This document shows positions 10,986 to 21,583 of a stretch of 64,000 bases of DNA, piece after piece (positions within the stretch are counted from its first letter, which is position 1; each line of letters opens with the position of its first letter). Location: contig CM075941.1 of the NCBI GenBank assembly GCA_038030265.1, positions 13,516,001-13,580,000 of the forward strand. Reading direction: 5' to 3'. This DNA comes from Corythucha ciliata (taxonomy: Eukaryota; Arthropoda; Insecta; Hemiptera; Tingidae). The notes under the pieces were generated by a model. The model did not search any database. It had not been told where the DNA came from and saw only the letters and a list, made by a program, of their open reading frames with translations. A program made the translations under genes and the position numbers.

Positions 10986-11297
10986 GCACCAATCCTGGAC
11001 TTCAAGGGCTCATTTAAATCTTCAGGAAATTCAGCACAACCGTACGATCTTCTTTTTTCATATTTCATCCCTAAAATAACTGTAAATCGCACATAAACTT
11101 TTACCTTGAAAATTCACACTCTTTCGACAACTTATTTAGGAAAGCAAGATCCCATGATCCAAGATGTCCATTGGAAAAATAGGAAAATGGTTTTAATTAT
11201 CTAACAGGGCCTCTCATTTATACATCGGGTGTGTTTAGAATGTGAGGCTTTTGTTTTTAACGACCTGGAGCTTTTTAACATTTCGGACTTTGGAGCC

Positions 11298-11335
11298 CTA
11301 AGGATGATAGGATCATAGCGAAACGTAGGCGAAAA
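11298..11335 (+). other. GATGA...GCGAAACGT motif, possible Penelope-type relic
   Basis: AAGGATGATAGGATCATAG is followed directly by CGAAACGTAGGC. The spacing of GATGA and CGAAAC recalls the hammerhead-like ends of Penelope-like retroelements. The first core is imperfect (no CTGATGA), so this is at most a decayed relic. Confidence 0.25.
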
Positions 11336-11419
11336 TAAATAATTGAAGACTTCGACGGGTGTTTTTTGGCTTTTTCTTCATAACTATATCATTCTTCTAA
11401 TTTTCATGTTTGATTCTTT

Positions 11420-11496
11420 CTCTCTAAATAAATGGACTTTTGCATTTTTTATCACTCTCCATTCTCAAAATCCTCTCCTTCGTCTGTAATACACAA
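11420..11496 (+). repeat. 5' LTR fragment of the Gypsy remnant
   Basis: This 77-base segment matches 14229-14305 at 71 positions, in the same orientation and bracketing gag and pol. That is the expected relation of LTR ends. It is followed by TTGACGACGAGAAAA, which weakly resembles a tRNA-Ser-type primer-binding site (inference). The rest of the LTR is not recognisable. Confidence 0.6.
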
Positions 11497-11639
11497 TAAT
11501 AAATTGACGACGAGAAAAACATGGAAATCAATGAAGATAAACCAAATTTGATCGCTTCCGTTGACATTTAGAGACTCACTTCCGCGTTCCTGTAAGTTCA
11601 ACTTTTCTTTTCACCGTTTATTTATTTTTACCGACATCA

Positions 11640-12735
11640 TCGAACCATAGACGCTGAAAAATTCCAAGCCCTACTTCAGGCATTCAACACCAGCCAACAA
11701 ACAATGATCGGGCCCCTGACTCAAAACTTGCCTCGTTCCCCCCTGAGTCTCTCTCTGCCAATTTTCTTCTTCCATTCGAAAATTTCAATCTGTCGAAAGA
11801 AAATTTAAAATTATTTCGGGCTCGATTTGAGAATTACCTGCCTATGAAAGGTGTTTTCAGTGACAAAAAAGTGTGCGGTGAAATGCTCTTCAATACAATC
11901 GGCTCTAGCTTTTGGTCTCCTTGGTTGCGTCACATCAACCTACAGACTTGCAGTACGATGAAGTCATTCAACAAATAGAAAAGCATTTGTGCCCGAAACG
12001 CAACGTAGTAGTCGCTCAACACAGGTTTTTATCCCTCTAACAAATTAACGGACAGTCAATCGCTGAATACGTCGCGCTTCTACGCCGAGATATTTCAGAT
12101 TGTGACTTCATATGCCCACATGAAAAATGTCCATCAAGCATTGACGGTACTTTTTTACGGGCGCAATTCATCCGTGGCCTCGAGGACAGCTCCAAACGCA
12201 AGCACCTGCTACAATCGCGCAAGCCACGTTCGAAGCGATAGTGATGAAAGCCTTAGCTCTTGAAGCTTCAAAACTGCCGCGAGTTATCGTCACGTCAACC
12301 CATTTCCACGGCACCCCTGGGCGCCAATGACATCTCATGTCGAACGGAAATCCCGCCGTCCTGCGCGCGACTACTCTATAATTCACTGAAAGGCCAAAAA
12401 CCACAACGTTCACGCCCTAGATCGAGCGTTCGCCTCAATCTGCAACACTTAGGACCGTGTGCTAAGTCGTTCCTCGAAATTTCCTCGACTCCAACCTTCC
12501 TCGCAAACTGTAGAATCACACGTTATTTTATAATTTTTCCAGTTTGGGAGGGAGCTTTGAGGTTGAGGAAAATTCGAGGAACGACTTGGCAGACGGGCCT
12601 TAGGCCTAGAAAATCGCTGCTTTCGTTGTGGGCGAGACAACCACGTTACCCGGGAATGCCGGACCGGTACGACCATACTCAATTGTCATTCGTGTAAAAA
12701 GACCGGTCACGTTTCTTTAGCCTGTATTTCATCAC
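11640..12735 (+). pseudogene. Ty3/Gypsy gag remnant with two CCHC zinc knuckles
   Basis: Recognisable gag segments are FQALLQAFNTSQQ (about 11655-11700), then in another frame NLSKENLKLFRARFENYL, then QIEKHLCPKRN, then SIAEYVALLRRDI, ending in the nucleocapsid knuckles CFRCGRDNHVTREC and CHSCKKTGHVSLAC near 12630-12725. Both knuckles fit CX2CX4HX4C. The reading frame is broken at least three times and an in-frame stop follows RFLSL, so no full Gag can be made. Gag would package element RNA into cytoplasmic particles. The element lies between the LTR fragments at 11420 and 14229. Confidence 0.8.
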
Positions 12736-12820
12736 GTATGCAGAAAACGATGGGAAGTCCTCGACGGCATCAGTCACAGTCGTCAACGTACGCCGTTGAT
12801 TTCGACAATAGCACACTAAG

Positions 12821-13080
12821 GTAGAGAACCTTTAAAACACAGGTACTGCAACACGGATTTCAGCGCCATATTTGGTCCCTCAGTCGTTAGGGTAAACATA
12901 ATATCATGAATGAAAAAATTGTCATCGTAGCAGCAAACAAACGCGGAATGCGGTCGAAATAAATAAAAATATCCTACTTGTCAATGATATCAGGTGACAA
13001 TTATAATCATATATGAGGGACCAAGTATGGCGCCCATTTTCGTGTTGCAGTACTCGGGTTTTATAGTGCCTTAACTAAGG
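12821..13080. mobile_element. MITE (GTAGAGAACCTTTAAA family) nested in the Gypsy remnant
   Basis: The left end (12821 on: GTAGAGAACCTTTAAAACAC, then GTACTGCAACACG) is inverted at the right (CGTGTTGCAGTAC...TTTTATAGTGCC). The inner AGCGCCATATTTGGTCCCT is also inverted as AGGGACCAAGTATGGCGC. Arms are about 58 bases, and CTAAGG occurs at both outer borders (12816-12821, 13075-13080), probably a target duplication. It sits between gag and pol. Confidence 0.8.
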
Positions 13081-13109
13081 GATCTCGGTTGAATTAATCA
13101 AATAGTAGA

Positions 13110-14176
13110 TATTTTTCAAAAAGGTAACGTCACAGACGCGAACAAATTCTTCGTTGACGTCAAAATTAACGGGTAACCACAAACACTTATTACAGATAAT
13201 CGACCTCTTTCACGAATTTTTCATCCAGATACAAAGCTGACGTCGTTCACATCCGCAAGGCTCCTTCGCTACGCCACGTTTTTACAAGACTTTGATTTCA
13301 AAGTCATCCACAAGAAGGCGGAAGAAATGACTGTCTGTCTCGTTCCACCGTCTCTGATACCGACGTCTCAAGCGAAGCCAGTCGTGAAGTCGAGACTCTT
13401 CAAGAACAGACAATCAACCAGATATACAGTGACATCGTTACAAGTCAAACTGTCGCCGAAGAAACAGTGAATGATGAAACCTTATCAAAAATTCTGAACG
13501 ATCTCCTATCCGGACAAATGTGCGATACGGAAAGGCAGTACGAAAAAAGGCATAATTTTCAAAAATGATCGCGTCCTTATTCCCGCTACACTCCAAGACA
13601 CTGTATTTAGAGAGTTACACAGAAATCATGTGGGGATAGTCGGAATGAAGCAACTGGCAGGGAGACACTGCGTGTGGAAATACGTCGACAAAGACATGGA
13701 GCGTATTGTCAAATACTGCAATGAGTGTGCGCTCACACAGAAGAGTCCAACCAAGGTCCCAGTCCATCAATGGGACGAACCCTAGCAGAACTTCGAGTGA
13801 GTTCCAGCATAGATTATGCTGGACCATTTCTCAATCACCACTTCCTTGTTCTGGTTGATGCCAAGTCACAATGGGCAGAAGTGAAAGTCATAAAGGATAA
13901 TGCGCCGACGACTGGAACCACCGTGGAACTTCTAACTGACATATTCTACACTCATGGATTCCCACAAATCATGGTATCAGGCAATGCCACTAATTTTCAT
14001 AGTTGGCAAAACATTCTGTCGAAACCGTAGAATTCTACAAAAATTCACGGCACCAGGTCTCCCAGCGACCAACGGCCTAGCAGAGCGGTATATCCAAACT
14101 CTAAAGGCAAAACTCACCGCCATGTCAGGCCCAGGACCAATAACACAAAAGGTACGAGAAATTCGCGCCGAAATCC
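13110..14176 (+). pseudogene. Ty3/Gypsy pol remnant: protease stub, RNase H end, integrase
   Basis: NKFFVDVKING near 13118-13150 looks like the start of the aspartic protease but is followed at once by the last part of RNase H (ITDNRPLSRIFHP, LLRYATFLQDFDFKVIHKKAE). The protease active site and the whole reverse transcriptase have therefore been deleted. Integrase follows: the zinc-binding region ELHRNHVGIVGMKQL...YCNEC (about 13610-13735), then in another frame IDYAGPF, the first catalytic Asp context, VDAKSQWAEV, then VSGNATNF, where the second catalytic Asp is replaced by Gly, and GLAERYIQTLK with the catalytic Glu. Several frameshifts are present. Not functional. Confidence 0.85.
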
Positions 14177-14209
14177 ATGTTGCAGTACCTGTGTTTTAAA
14201 GGTTCTCTA
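14177..14209 (-). mobile_element. Solo end of the GTAGAGAACCTTTAAA MITE family
   Basis: ATGTTGCAGTACCTGTG followed by TTTTAAAGGTTCTCTA is the reverse complement of the MITE terminus at 12821. No partner end is seen before the 3' LTR fragment, so the copy is truncated. Confidence 0.7.
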
Positions 14210-14228
14210 ACGTGGACTGACTATAGCT

Positions 14229-14305
14229 CTCTCTAAATAAATGAACTTTTGCATTTTTTATCACTTTCCATTCTCAAAATCCTCTACTTCGCCTATGATA
14301 CACAA
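14229..14305 (+). repeat. 3' LTR fragment of the Gypsy remnant
   Basis: A direct repeat of 11420-11496 with six mismatches over 77 bases. It lies 20 bases after the truncated MITE end that interrupts the 3' end of pol. Confidence 0.6.
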
Positions 14306-15365
14306 CAATTAGCATGGGTGTTTTGATGGTCTAGTGACAGTATTTCAGTTGGGTCAATGCATGGTTTGGCAATAGCGTTGCCAAACGTACCTACCATAAT
14401 TATGGTAAGTAAGAAGTTTAAGTACTATAGTTATTAGTGAGTTTTAGCACTCTCCCGTTAAATCCTATGGAAACTTTATTTTCAAATTTCAACCAATCAG
14501 ATGTTTCGTAACCAAGCAACTACTGATTTATCGTTTGTGTTAGCGTAAGCGGGGGTGTTGCTAAAAGTCTCTATTATCTCAGTACCATATGCCATTTTCA
14601 CCAGGGGTGACTCACAAAAGTACCATAATATCACTCAGTCTTTAAAGGGGTGTGTCACAGATGATTCCTCGACCCCCCTCTAATCAACCCTCATCTACTA
14701 CGCGGCACACGTTTTATCGCCTCGTCGAGAGAAAATCCAGGCCCGGGAGGGCCTTCGAAGTCGGGCCCCTCAAATAAACTGACAAAAACCTGAATGCATT
14801 CACGTACGAACGTATTATGGTGATCGTGATTTTCGTGCTATGTATGCGGTGAATACGGCTGATGGCAACTACACACAATAAATATCATAAATTTGAATTT
14901 GAGAACTGACAGTTTTTCTAGTTTTCTGGGCAGGAAAGTTTCTCATGTCCAGATCCAATCGAAATTCAGCTTTTTCGCCAAACGGGGATTCGATTCAAAG
15001 GGAAAATCCTAAAACACGTTATTGTTAAGAGCACGAACGATGAATATCGTTTACATTGGACAGAACGATAAAGCCCTTCAGCACTTATGACGTAATCAAG
15101 GCCCAGTGGCGGCGGAAGTCATCCGGCATTGGGGGAGCAAAAATCTGAGCAATTCAGATCTACCCCCTCCCCTCTCGACATTGTTGAGGCCATAATTCCA
15201 ATATCTTCACCAAATTTACTGCCTTTTCATGAAATTACCTTGTGATTGGGTTATTTCCCTGGATTAATGTTCCTGGGTCCTGAGGCCTAACGACACAATT
15301 TTATGTATTAGATAAACGACGTGTTATAAGCTAATTAAATCGGCTACATCGACCATAAAATGGCG

Positions 15366-15368
<3 letters not shown>
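14306..15368. other. No gene; small inverted repeats
   Basis: Holds a 9-bp-stem hairpin, GTTTGGCAA/TTGCCAAAC (14364-14386), a 16-bp palindrome TACCATAATTATGGTA (14392-14407) and copy 2 of the diverged repeat (14630-14725). Nothing coding is supported. Confidence 0.5.
14630..14725 (+). repeat. Diverged direct repeat, copy 2
   Basis: Matches 10895-10985 in TCTTTAAAGGGG, CCTCGACCCCCCTC and CTACTACGCGG with similar spacing. Confidence 0.55.

Positions 15369-15397
<29 letters not shown>
15369..15397 (+). repeat. (TCACTAT)4 microsatellite
   Basis: Four perfect head-to-tail copies of the heptamer. Confidence 0.95.
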
Positions 15398-15399
15398 AG

Positions 15400-16500
15400 A
15401 GCAGAAACTTGGAGGGAAAGAACAAGAGTGTATCGTGAAATGCACTTTTCCCTCTGAACCAAAATGTCCATTGAGCACATTAAAATATAATTTTCGTGGG
15501 GCTAGCCCTTTCAAAGCCCAAATTTCGTGGATTTGCATCTAAAGAACCAAATTACCGGGATTTAATCACCCAAAAAGCCATCCAGGAGGACGAAACAACT
15601 GATTCCAGAGTCAAATTCTTCTTCACTATGGTCTTGACTAGAATGGTTAGATAGCTAGAATTGACAGTTTTCACCCCTTTAAGCCCAAATTTCAGAGATT
15701 TGGCTCTTTGAAAAAATTAATTTTGAAGGATTGACTCCCTCAAAATCCAAATTTTCGGGGATTGCTCATTAAAAAGTCATATTTCACGGGGTTCAAGAAT
15801 GCAATTTCACACGTTTGTGGCCTTCATAGAAGCAATTTCGCGGATTCGGCACTAAGGGAACCCACTTCTGCTGTTTTGGCAATTTTGAGAACCAATTCCA
15901 CGTTTGGCTCCGTAAAAACATGCAATTCCGGTGGTTTGGCTCTTTTGAGCAATGAACTAGCGCTTCTTGGTATCAATTTTTGCCACGGAGTTGTCCCAAA
16001 AAACACCAAATTAGGATTGCGTCATTTTATCTGCGAATGCTCACAAATCAATCAAAATTTAGCCTGAGGTTAAGCGCCTTTTTTAGCTTACATCCTCGGA
16101 TTAACGCTAAAGTTGTCACTTTTTCTCAATTATGGGATTTGAATTTTTCCCCTTCATCGTTGAAATTTGAATTAGCAAGATTTCCCAATTTCAGCAGCGA
16201 ACTGGAGCTTTTTCTGAATTTTTGTGATGAATTAGCGATTTTTCTCATTTTTAGATAAAGATTAGCGCTTTCTATTCATTTCAGAGCCGTCAATGAACCA
16301 ATCGGCCAATTATCTCAATGGATTTTGCGAATTTGTTCCTCAATTTTAGTGTGAATTAACGATGTTTCTCACTGGGGGAGGGGGGAATCGGCGCTTTTCC
16401 TCAATAAGCGCTCAATATTAGCGCTTTTCTCAATTGCAGCTGTGGCTTGAGCGTTTCTTTTTCGATTTTAACCGTGAATGACATTTTTTCCCCGCGAGTC
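15400..16500 (-). repeat. Degenerate ~30-bp repeat cluster, reverse orientation
   Basis: From about 16070 the unit reads close to AATTAGCGCTTTTTCTCA followed by ATTTTAGCC, the reverse complement of the cluster at 345-1100. Between 15400 and 16060 the copies are very diverged but keep motifs such as CAAATTTCGTGGATTTG at 25-40-base intervals. The open frames here are not supported as genes. Confidence 0.6.
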
Positions 16501-16588
16501 AAGCGTGGTATACTTGCCAAACAACGAGTAAAATACTTTTCTTTCAGTTGGTCGGTTTCTAACAAATTACTAGAAATTAATTTATATT

Positions 16589-16900
16589 TAGATGGATATA
16601 ATGAATATTTCTGTCGCCGGTATTTTTAATTAATAAATTTAATGAACTGATGTTAACCGGACGACGATGGAAGGGCATAGCCCAACACGATTCGAGTTTT
16701 GAGAAAAAATGGGTGGGGTTCGGCTCGGAGTACGACTCCCACAGGCGTCTCCGTGGCGCAATTGGTAGCGTGCTCGACTGGTAATCCAGAGGTTGCGGGT
16801 TCAAATCCCGCCGGGGAGCCATTTTTTCTCGGAACTCGAATCGTGTTGGGCTATGCCCTTCCATCGTCGTCCGGTTAACATCAGTTCATTTAATTTATTA
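16589..16900 (+). mobile_element. tRNA-cored inverted-repeat element with 13-bp target duplication
   Basis: ATTAATTTATATT lies immediately on both sides (16576-16588 and 16901-16913), so this is a precise insertion of 312 bases. Inside, about 80 bases on the left (about 16632-16712, including TTAACCGGACGACGATGG and GCCCAACACGATTCGAG) are repeated inverted at 16820-16900. Between them lie GGGTGGGGTTCGGCTCGGAG and a tRNA-like core. No protein is encoded, so movement must depend on other elements. The tRNA core would supply an RNA polymerase III promoter as in a SINE, but there is no poly(A) or simple tail and the ends are inverted repeats, unlike a usual SINE. Two more copies lie at 34032-34552. 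Confidence 0.85.
16744..16820 (+). tRNA. tRNA-like core, anticodon loop reads GGT (pseudo tRNA-Thr; Arg-like body)
   Basis: The D arm, anticodon arm (loop CTGGTAA), variable loop and a perfect T arm (GCGGG TTCAAAT CCCGC) can be drawn. In this copy the anticodon stem is weakened (CTCGA against TCCAG). The body resembles eukaryotic tRNA-Arg(UCU), but the anticodon position reads GGT. The acceptor pairs only partly (GTCTCCG with CGGGGAG). As the core of a mobile element it is more likely a pol III promoter than a working tRNA. Confidence 0.55.
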
Positions 16901-16956
16901 ATTAATTTATATTTTGTTCGTTACTTAGCAAGTTTCCGCACGTATGTGTATCCGGC

Positions 16957-18284
16957 TTTATCAAATGTAACTGACATACGAGTAGCACCAGCTAATTGTG
17001 TTTATTTAGTTAGTTCGTTATAGTTAATTGCGTCCAGACGCAATTACAGGCCCAGGCCTTAGTATAATAAATAAGTATATAAGATAAACAAAAACATTGA
17101 GAAATAGTGCCTAAAACGTTTTGACGTGTAACGCGCGACGTGTGTGTTGTGACGTGACGCGTGTTTCCGGGAGGAGTCCTATCATCCTTCCCCTCCTCTC
17201 GACGGCCCTGTCTATAGAAACGGCTAATCAGCAAAAATGTTCTTAATTTTGGCCGCACGAGCTTGACCGACAAACAGTACATAAGCGTTTTTTCTCAATT
17301 TTAGCCGTGAATTTGCCCCCAGAATAAACTAGAGATTTTTCTCAATTTTAGCCACGGAATTAGCCCATGAACGTCACATTGGCGCTTTTTGCCACGAAGA
17401 TACCTGACACTGTAAAAGGTCACACCTACCCTAGCGATGATATTGGGCGGGGTGGGGGGGGGGGAGTCGTGGCGAGCGGCTTGGCTCAGGCAGGCGAACC
17501 CTAACTTAATTATATAATAGGATAAAAAAGACGAGTGCGTGAGAACCCACACAGCTACGCATTTCGGTAGCGAAGAAGTGGGGGGAAGAAAGGGCCAAAC
17601 GGAAAAGGATGACGCGATCGCTGGGAAAGTGTGTTTTTGGCCAGCGTCGGAGGGAGTGCGTTTTTTGCCAGCGTCGGAGAGAGTGAGTTCTTGACCAGCG
17701 CCCGGAGAAAGTCGTCTCGTCGGCCAACGCCAGCAACGGAGAAAAACCAGAGGAAGCAGGGACGTCTTCGTGGGAGGTGCGAGCACCGGTCTTTTTCTCT
17801 TTTGTCCTCTGTTTTTCATCCGGCTTCAGATAGTCGGTCCTTCGCGGCGTTCACTGTGAAACCTTGACTCCTTGTTGAGCGGTTGCTCGTTGACGGCGTA
17901 TCCGAAAGTCGGACTTCCCCGTGGCGTCCTCGTACTCCAGAGCGTCCATGCTGTTCGTGAGTTAACTATGAAACCCCCCTTATAACGACTCTCACACTAA
18001 CGTAAAACCGAGCCCTTGTAAATTGATCTTCGCGCAGCGGCGTCTATCCACTCCCCCCCCCTGATGGCTGGACGCGAAATCCCCCCCTTATGAACAGTAA
18101 TCCCCCTCTCATGTATTAAAGGCCTTTAAAATGGAAAATTAAAGTGAAAAACAACGTTAATGAATAGTAGGTATACTTTCATTTTTTCGCTCGTGATACA
18201 CAAGAATAGAAAAACAGGAGATTTCAGTGCCTAATTTTGACAAATTCAATGAAATCAACTCCACGTAGCGTTAAATTATGGCTC
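16957..18284. other. No gene; short repeats
   Basis: Contains the hairpin AATTGCGT/ACGCAATT (17026-17045), a short reverse-orientation 30-bp-repeat patch (17280-17400), a G tract near 17455 and the 33-bp tandem repeat listed separately. No convincing coding region. Confidence 0.4.
17628..17715 (+). repeat. 33-bp tandem repeat, three copies
   Basis: The unit is built on GTTTTTTGCCAGCGTCGGAG followed by GGAGTG. Copies diverge to TCTTGACCAGCGCCCGGAG. It generates repetitive peptides on both strands but no recognised protein. Confidence 0.6.
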
Positions 18285-18915
18285 GTTCTAATTTTTAGCC
18301 TCGAATCAGCGCTTTTCCCACACCTTATTCGCAAATTAGCGCTTTTTCTCAGTTTAACTTTAAAGCCGCGAATGAGCCCTTTTTCCTAAATTTAAGCCGT
18401 GAATAGGATATTTTTCACCATTTAAGTAGCGAATTAGCGTTTTCTTCATTTTAGCTGCGAATTAGTGGGTTTAGCTTCACTCTTACGATTAGTCATGAAT
18501 TAGCGCTTTTCCATTATTTTAGCCTTAAAATTGTATTCACCAGAAGGCCGCGAATTGGCATTCTCTCAATTTTAACCTCTAATTAGCGTTTTTCTCCATT
18601 ATGACCGTGAATTAGTGTATTTTTCTCAATTTAGCTGGACAATTGAGTTTTTCTCTATTTTAGCCGCAAATTAGCGCTTTCATGTCAAACGCTGATAGTC
18701 ATGTATTAGCGTTTTTCTCAATTTTAGGCACGAACTATAGCGATTTTCCTCAATTTTTCCCGTGAATTGCGATGTTTCTTAATATTTGCGACTTTTTCCG
18801 CTCTTGGCTATTAGTTAGCGCGTTTAATGAAGATTCATTCATCGAAGAGTCGCGCATTGGCGTTTATTTAATTTTAGTCGCGAATTAGCGTTTTTGACAT
18901 TTTTGAAGCCATATC
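18285..18915 (-). repeat. Degenerate ~30-bp repeat cluster, reverse orientation
   Basis: About twenty imperfect copies of GAATTAGCGCTTTTTCTCA plus ATTTTAGCCG, the densest such stretch in the window. Spacing between GAATTAGCG starts is mostly 28-45 bases. Non-coding. Confidence 0.8.
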
Positions 18916-18989
18916 CGGGCTAGTTTGAAATTTAGATATAATCGACTGTATTTTAGTTAAAAAGGAATTTAAGTTATATTAACTTACTA

Positions 18990-20372
18990 GATTTAGAAAT
19001 ATTGAAAATACACTTGCTGAGGAGTCAGACGTTTCGTTGGGCGCAGATTGGGGCCATTTGGGTACCTGTTGACTGTGACGTGTTTGGGTCGGCAGCGAGG
19101 GGAAGTGTCGGATGTTGAAAACGGGTGGTGGCAGCGGTCCAACGACGCTTCTCGGGTTAAGCACTCGTTTTTGCCTTCTTTCGTTATGTGCCATGTAGAA
19201 TGGACAAGCTTTGTGAAAAGCACCATGGTTTGAGCCGCAATTAGCGCATTTTGGTAAATCTGAGTTTGCGACATCAACGGGACAATTCCGAGAGTCATGT
19301 TTTCCGGCACACCTGGAACATTTCACTGCGCGATTGCAGTTAGAAGCCACATGATCGAATTCTTGATAGCGGTAGCACCAAAGAGGCGAAATCTTTTTCT
19401 TGAACTTTTCTCACTGAACACGGCAATGGAGAATCGATTTGACGGAGAGAACGCCTGCTGGCTTAGTGTCTTTTGTAAAATAAATGCCGATGGTAGGGTA
19501 CGACTTCAAAATTACCCCGCCTTTGCCCTTGCTGGCAAATTGAACCACTTTGTCCAATTTCAACCCCTTCGAGTTGAGATCAGCCTTAATTTCATCAGTA
19601 GTGATACCAGTATTCTATCTCTCTTTGCTTTAAACTCCAACAATCCTTTAAGATGAGGCTTGAGTTTGTCGAGCATCTCTGTGTGGTTCTTGAATTGCGA
19701 AAACATCACAATGGGGAACTTGGATGAATCTCAGATTGGGAAGAAAAGCAACCCCGGGGATTTGATCCGTGAACTGAAGGATAGCATCGGAAGTTGCAAC
19801 CCGATTGGTGCGTTTTAAGATTTTAAAAAAAGGTTCAAAGTTCTTCAGGAGGGGATGTATGGTGCGAGGGGAAATGACGTAAATCCTTACTTGTGAAGCA
19901 TTTGAGGGAACTCTAAAATTGATTGTTTACAAATAACATGAAAAATTTCCCTCTAGTAAACGCGTCTAACCCCATCTTCCCCACATCATCCATTTCAATA
20001 CACAAGTTTTGACGTAATCGAAGCCCCACGCTAAATTTTTAAAAATTCGCTAAAAAAGCACCCTTGATTGATTTTAGAGTTTAATGTGAGCAATAGGCTT
20101 GTGAAACAGCCCTCTTTAAGAAACACCTCTTTAAGAAAAATGTGCAAGTTCCCCATTGGTGGAAGGAACTTCACTTTGCTGGTAGATGGGTTCTTGAGCT
20201 TGTTACCGTCTATATCCATGACGCTAGCGGAGTCATCAGTGTCATCTTCGTTATCCGACAATGCGGCGAATTTATTTGTAGTGGAAAGCGGCAAATTTGC
20301 TGAATCCCTAACTATTTGCATTGTATACCTCGAAGTTGGAATTGTAACCAATCCGTCCGAGGTAGAGTTCAT
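18990..20372 (-). pseudogene. Jockey-type LINE ORF1 (gag-like), copy 1
   Basis: The minus strand starts MNSTSDGLVTIPTSRYTMQ (ATG at 20372), followed by an acidic segment (ALSDNEDDTDDSASVMDIDG). Frameshifts follow, then the CCHC cluster VASNCNRAVKCSRCAGKHDS and CANCGSNHGAFHKACPFY with three or four knuckles, and a basic Pro-rich tail. This is the layout of ORF1 nucleic-acid-binding proteins of Jockey-clade LINEs. About 126 bases in the middle, present in copy 2 (roughly 22170-22305), are missing here. The homologous block ends abruptly at 19012, at the same base as copy 2, after which unrelated sequence supplies the terminal codons. Non-functional. Confidence 0.8.
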
Positions 20373-20544
20373 TTTTTCCTCTTAAATGGGAGTTAATTTA
20401 TTTAAAGATAACATGAGAGAGAGAAAAAAGAATTAAATGAACAACTTGAGGTAGAACTTGCAAAAAATAGAGCCACCCGTGTCAATGGTTCAACTAAAAC
20501 TCCTAAAAGTCTTAATTGAAGGCGTTATTTCCTTTTTTAATTAA

Positions 20545-20709
20545 ATGATGAATAATAAAAATTCTTTCAAAAACATCTCCTTTCTACAGAGGAATTGTTG
20601 TACGAGCAAGAATAAAATGCTTGAACTGCGTTCCTTTTCAAAAGATCGTAGCATAAGCATTTGCTCTTTAAATGAAATACGCCTAAACGCAACTATGCGA
20701 TTAAATATT
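20545..20709 (+). pseudogene. LINE ORF2 start (endonuclease), copy 1, truncated
   Basis: The plus strand starts MMNNKNSFKNISFLQRNCC and continues MLELRSF, SISICSLNE, the first strands of an APE-type endonuclease (family pattern: LQWNC...NETRL). It stops at 20709, where homology to copy 2 ends mid-domain. It is oriented away from ORF1 of the same copy. Confidence 0.7.
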
Positions 20710-21583
20710 TAGTCCAGTCAATGAATCCTAGGTGGAAAGTCAAAACGTACAAAAACCGACTGTGCCACGTTGTTTGGGATGCCTAGTTGTATAACATACT
20801 AAAAGTCCTTGAACCTAGGGTTGGCGCAAAAGGGGAAGGGGAAGGGTCAAAGGTCCTTATTTATGGTTTTTTGCCTATATCTTAGTGGGGGTTGGTCTTT
20901 CAAAACATTTATGCGTATACAAAATTAAAGCTCAAAAAATTCTCTACTTTTTATTATCCCATGGTTTTTTTGGCCACTTCAAACCGTTAGCAAGATAAAC
21001 GTAGATATAGAACAGTTAAATTAGGATTTGGCCCAAACACCCAAAAGAACAGGAAAACGTTTGGTGCAGACTGTTTGATATCCTTCCCCTAACACATCAC
21101 ACAAAATTCCCTACGATTCTGCGTCGGGTTAAGGAGCAGCTGTTGGTAGACGTTTCATTTCGATCGTTCTCACGAAATAATTCTTGAACCAATTGTTTTA
21201 ACGCAAAAATGTTCCAGTCTAAAATTGAAGAGCACAAAATTTTACACAAGAAACTATCATACCACTATATTCCTTCCCTTCGTCTTTTGGTAGAAACAGG
21301 AGAAGGAATCTCCTTCGGACCCGCCTCCCTCCATTGTGTAAAAATTTCCCGAAAATTTCACGTCGGGTGTTGCCAGTGCTTGAGCTGGAGTTTGGATTTG
21401 AGGGTCATTTTGTTCGTTTTACTGAAATATCTCCAAAACCATCAGTGCTGACTAATCAATCTATTAGGCTCAATTTGAAGGCCACAAAAAAGCCACTTCA
21501 AGGTCCCATGCACGTTTTTCCTCGATCGTAACGTATAGCGGAAGCCGCGTGAACAACGATGCAAAATTGAACAGGCGTGCCTA
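20710..21583. other. Sequence between the two LINE copies; no gene
   Basis: Not homologous to the LINE copies. A small frame at 21209-21451 has no recognised features. Confidence 0.4.

Larger units (their letters stand above)
16504..16956. mobile_element. Second copy of MITE 1 family, split by an insertion
   Basis: The left terminus (GCGTGGTATACTTGCCAAAC) and right terminus (GCAAGTTTCCGCACG...TGTATCCGGC) correspond to the ends of the 138-bp MITE at 4330, and the core CAGTTGGTCGGTTTCTAACA matches its core. The two halves are separated by the 312-bp element at 16589-16900, flanked by the direct repeat ATTAATTTATATT. Confidence 0.8.

Noticed and set aside
10895..14725. The outer direct repeats as LTRs of the Gypsy element
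   Set aside because: Their order relative to the 77-bp repeats is mirrored (outside on both sides) rather than that of an LTR.
18285..18915. 30-bp repeat cluster as a CRISPR array
   Set aside because: Units are degenerate, spacing is irregular, there are no unique spacers or cas genes, and the DNA is eukaryotic.
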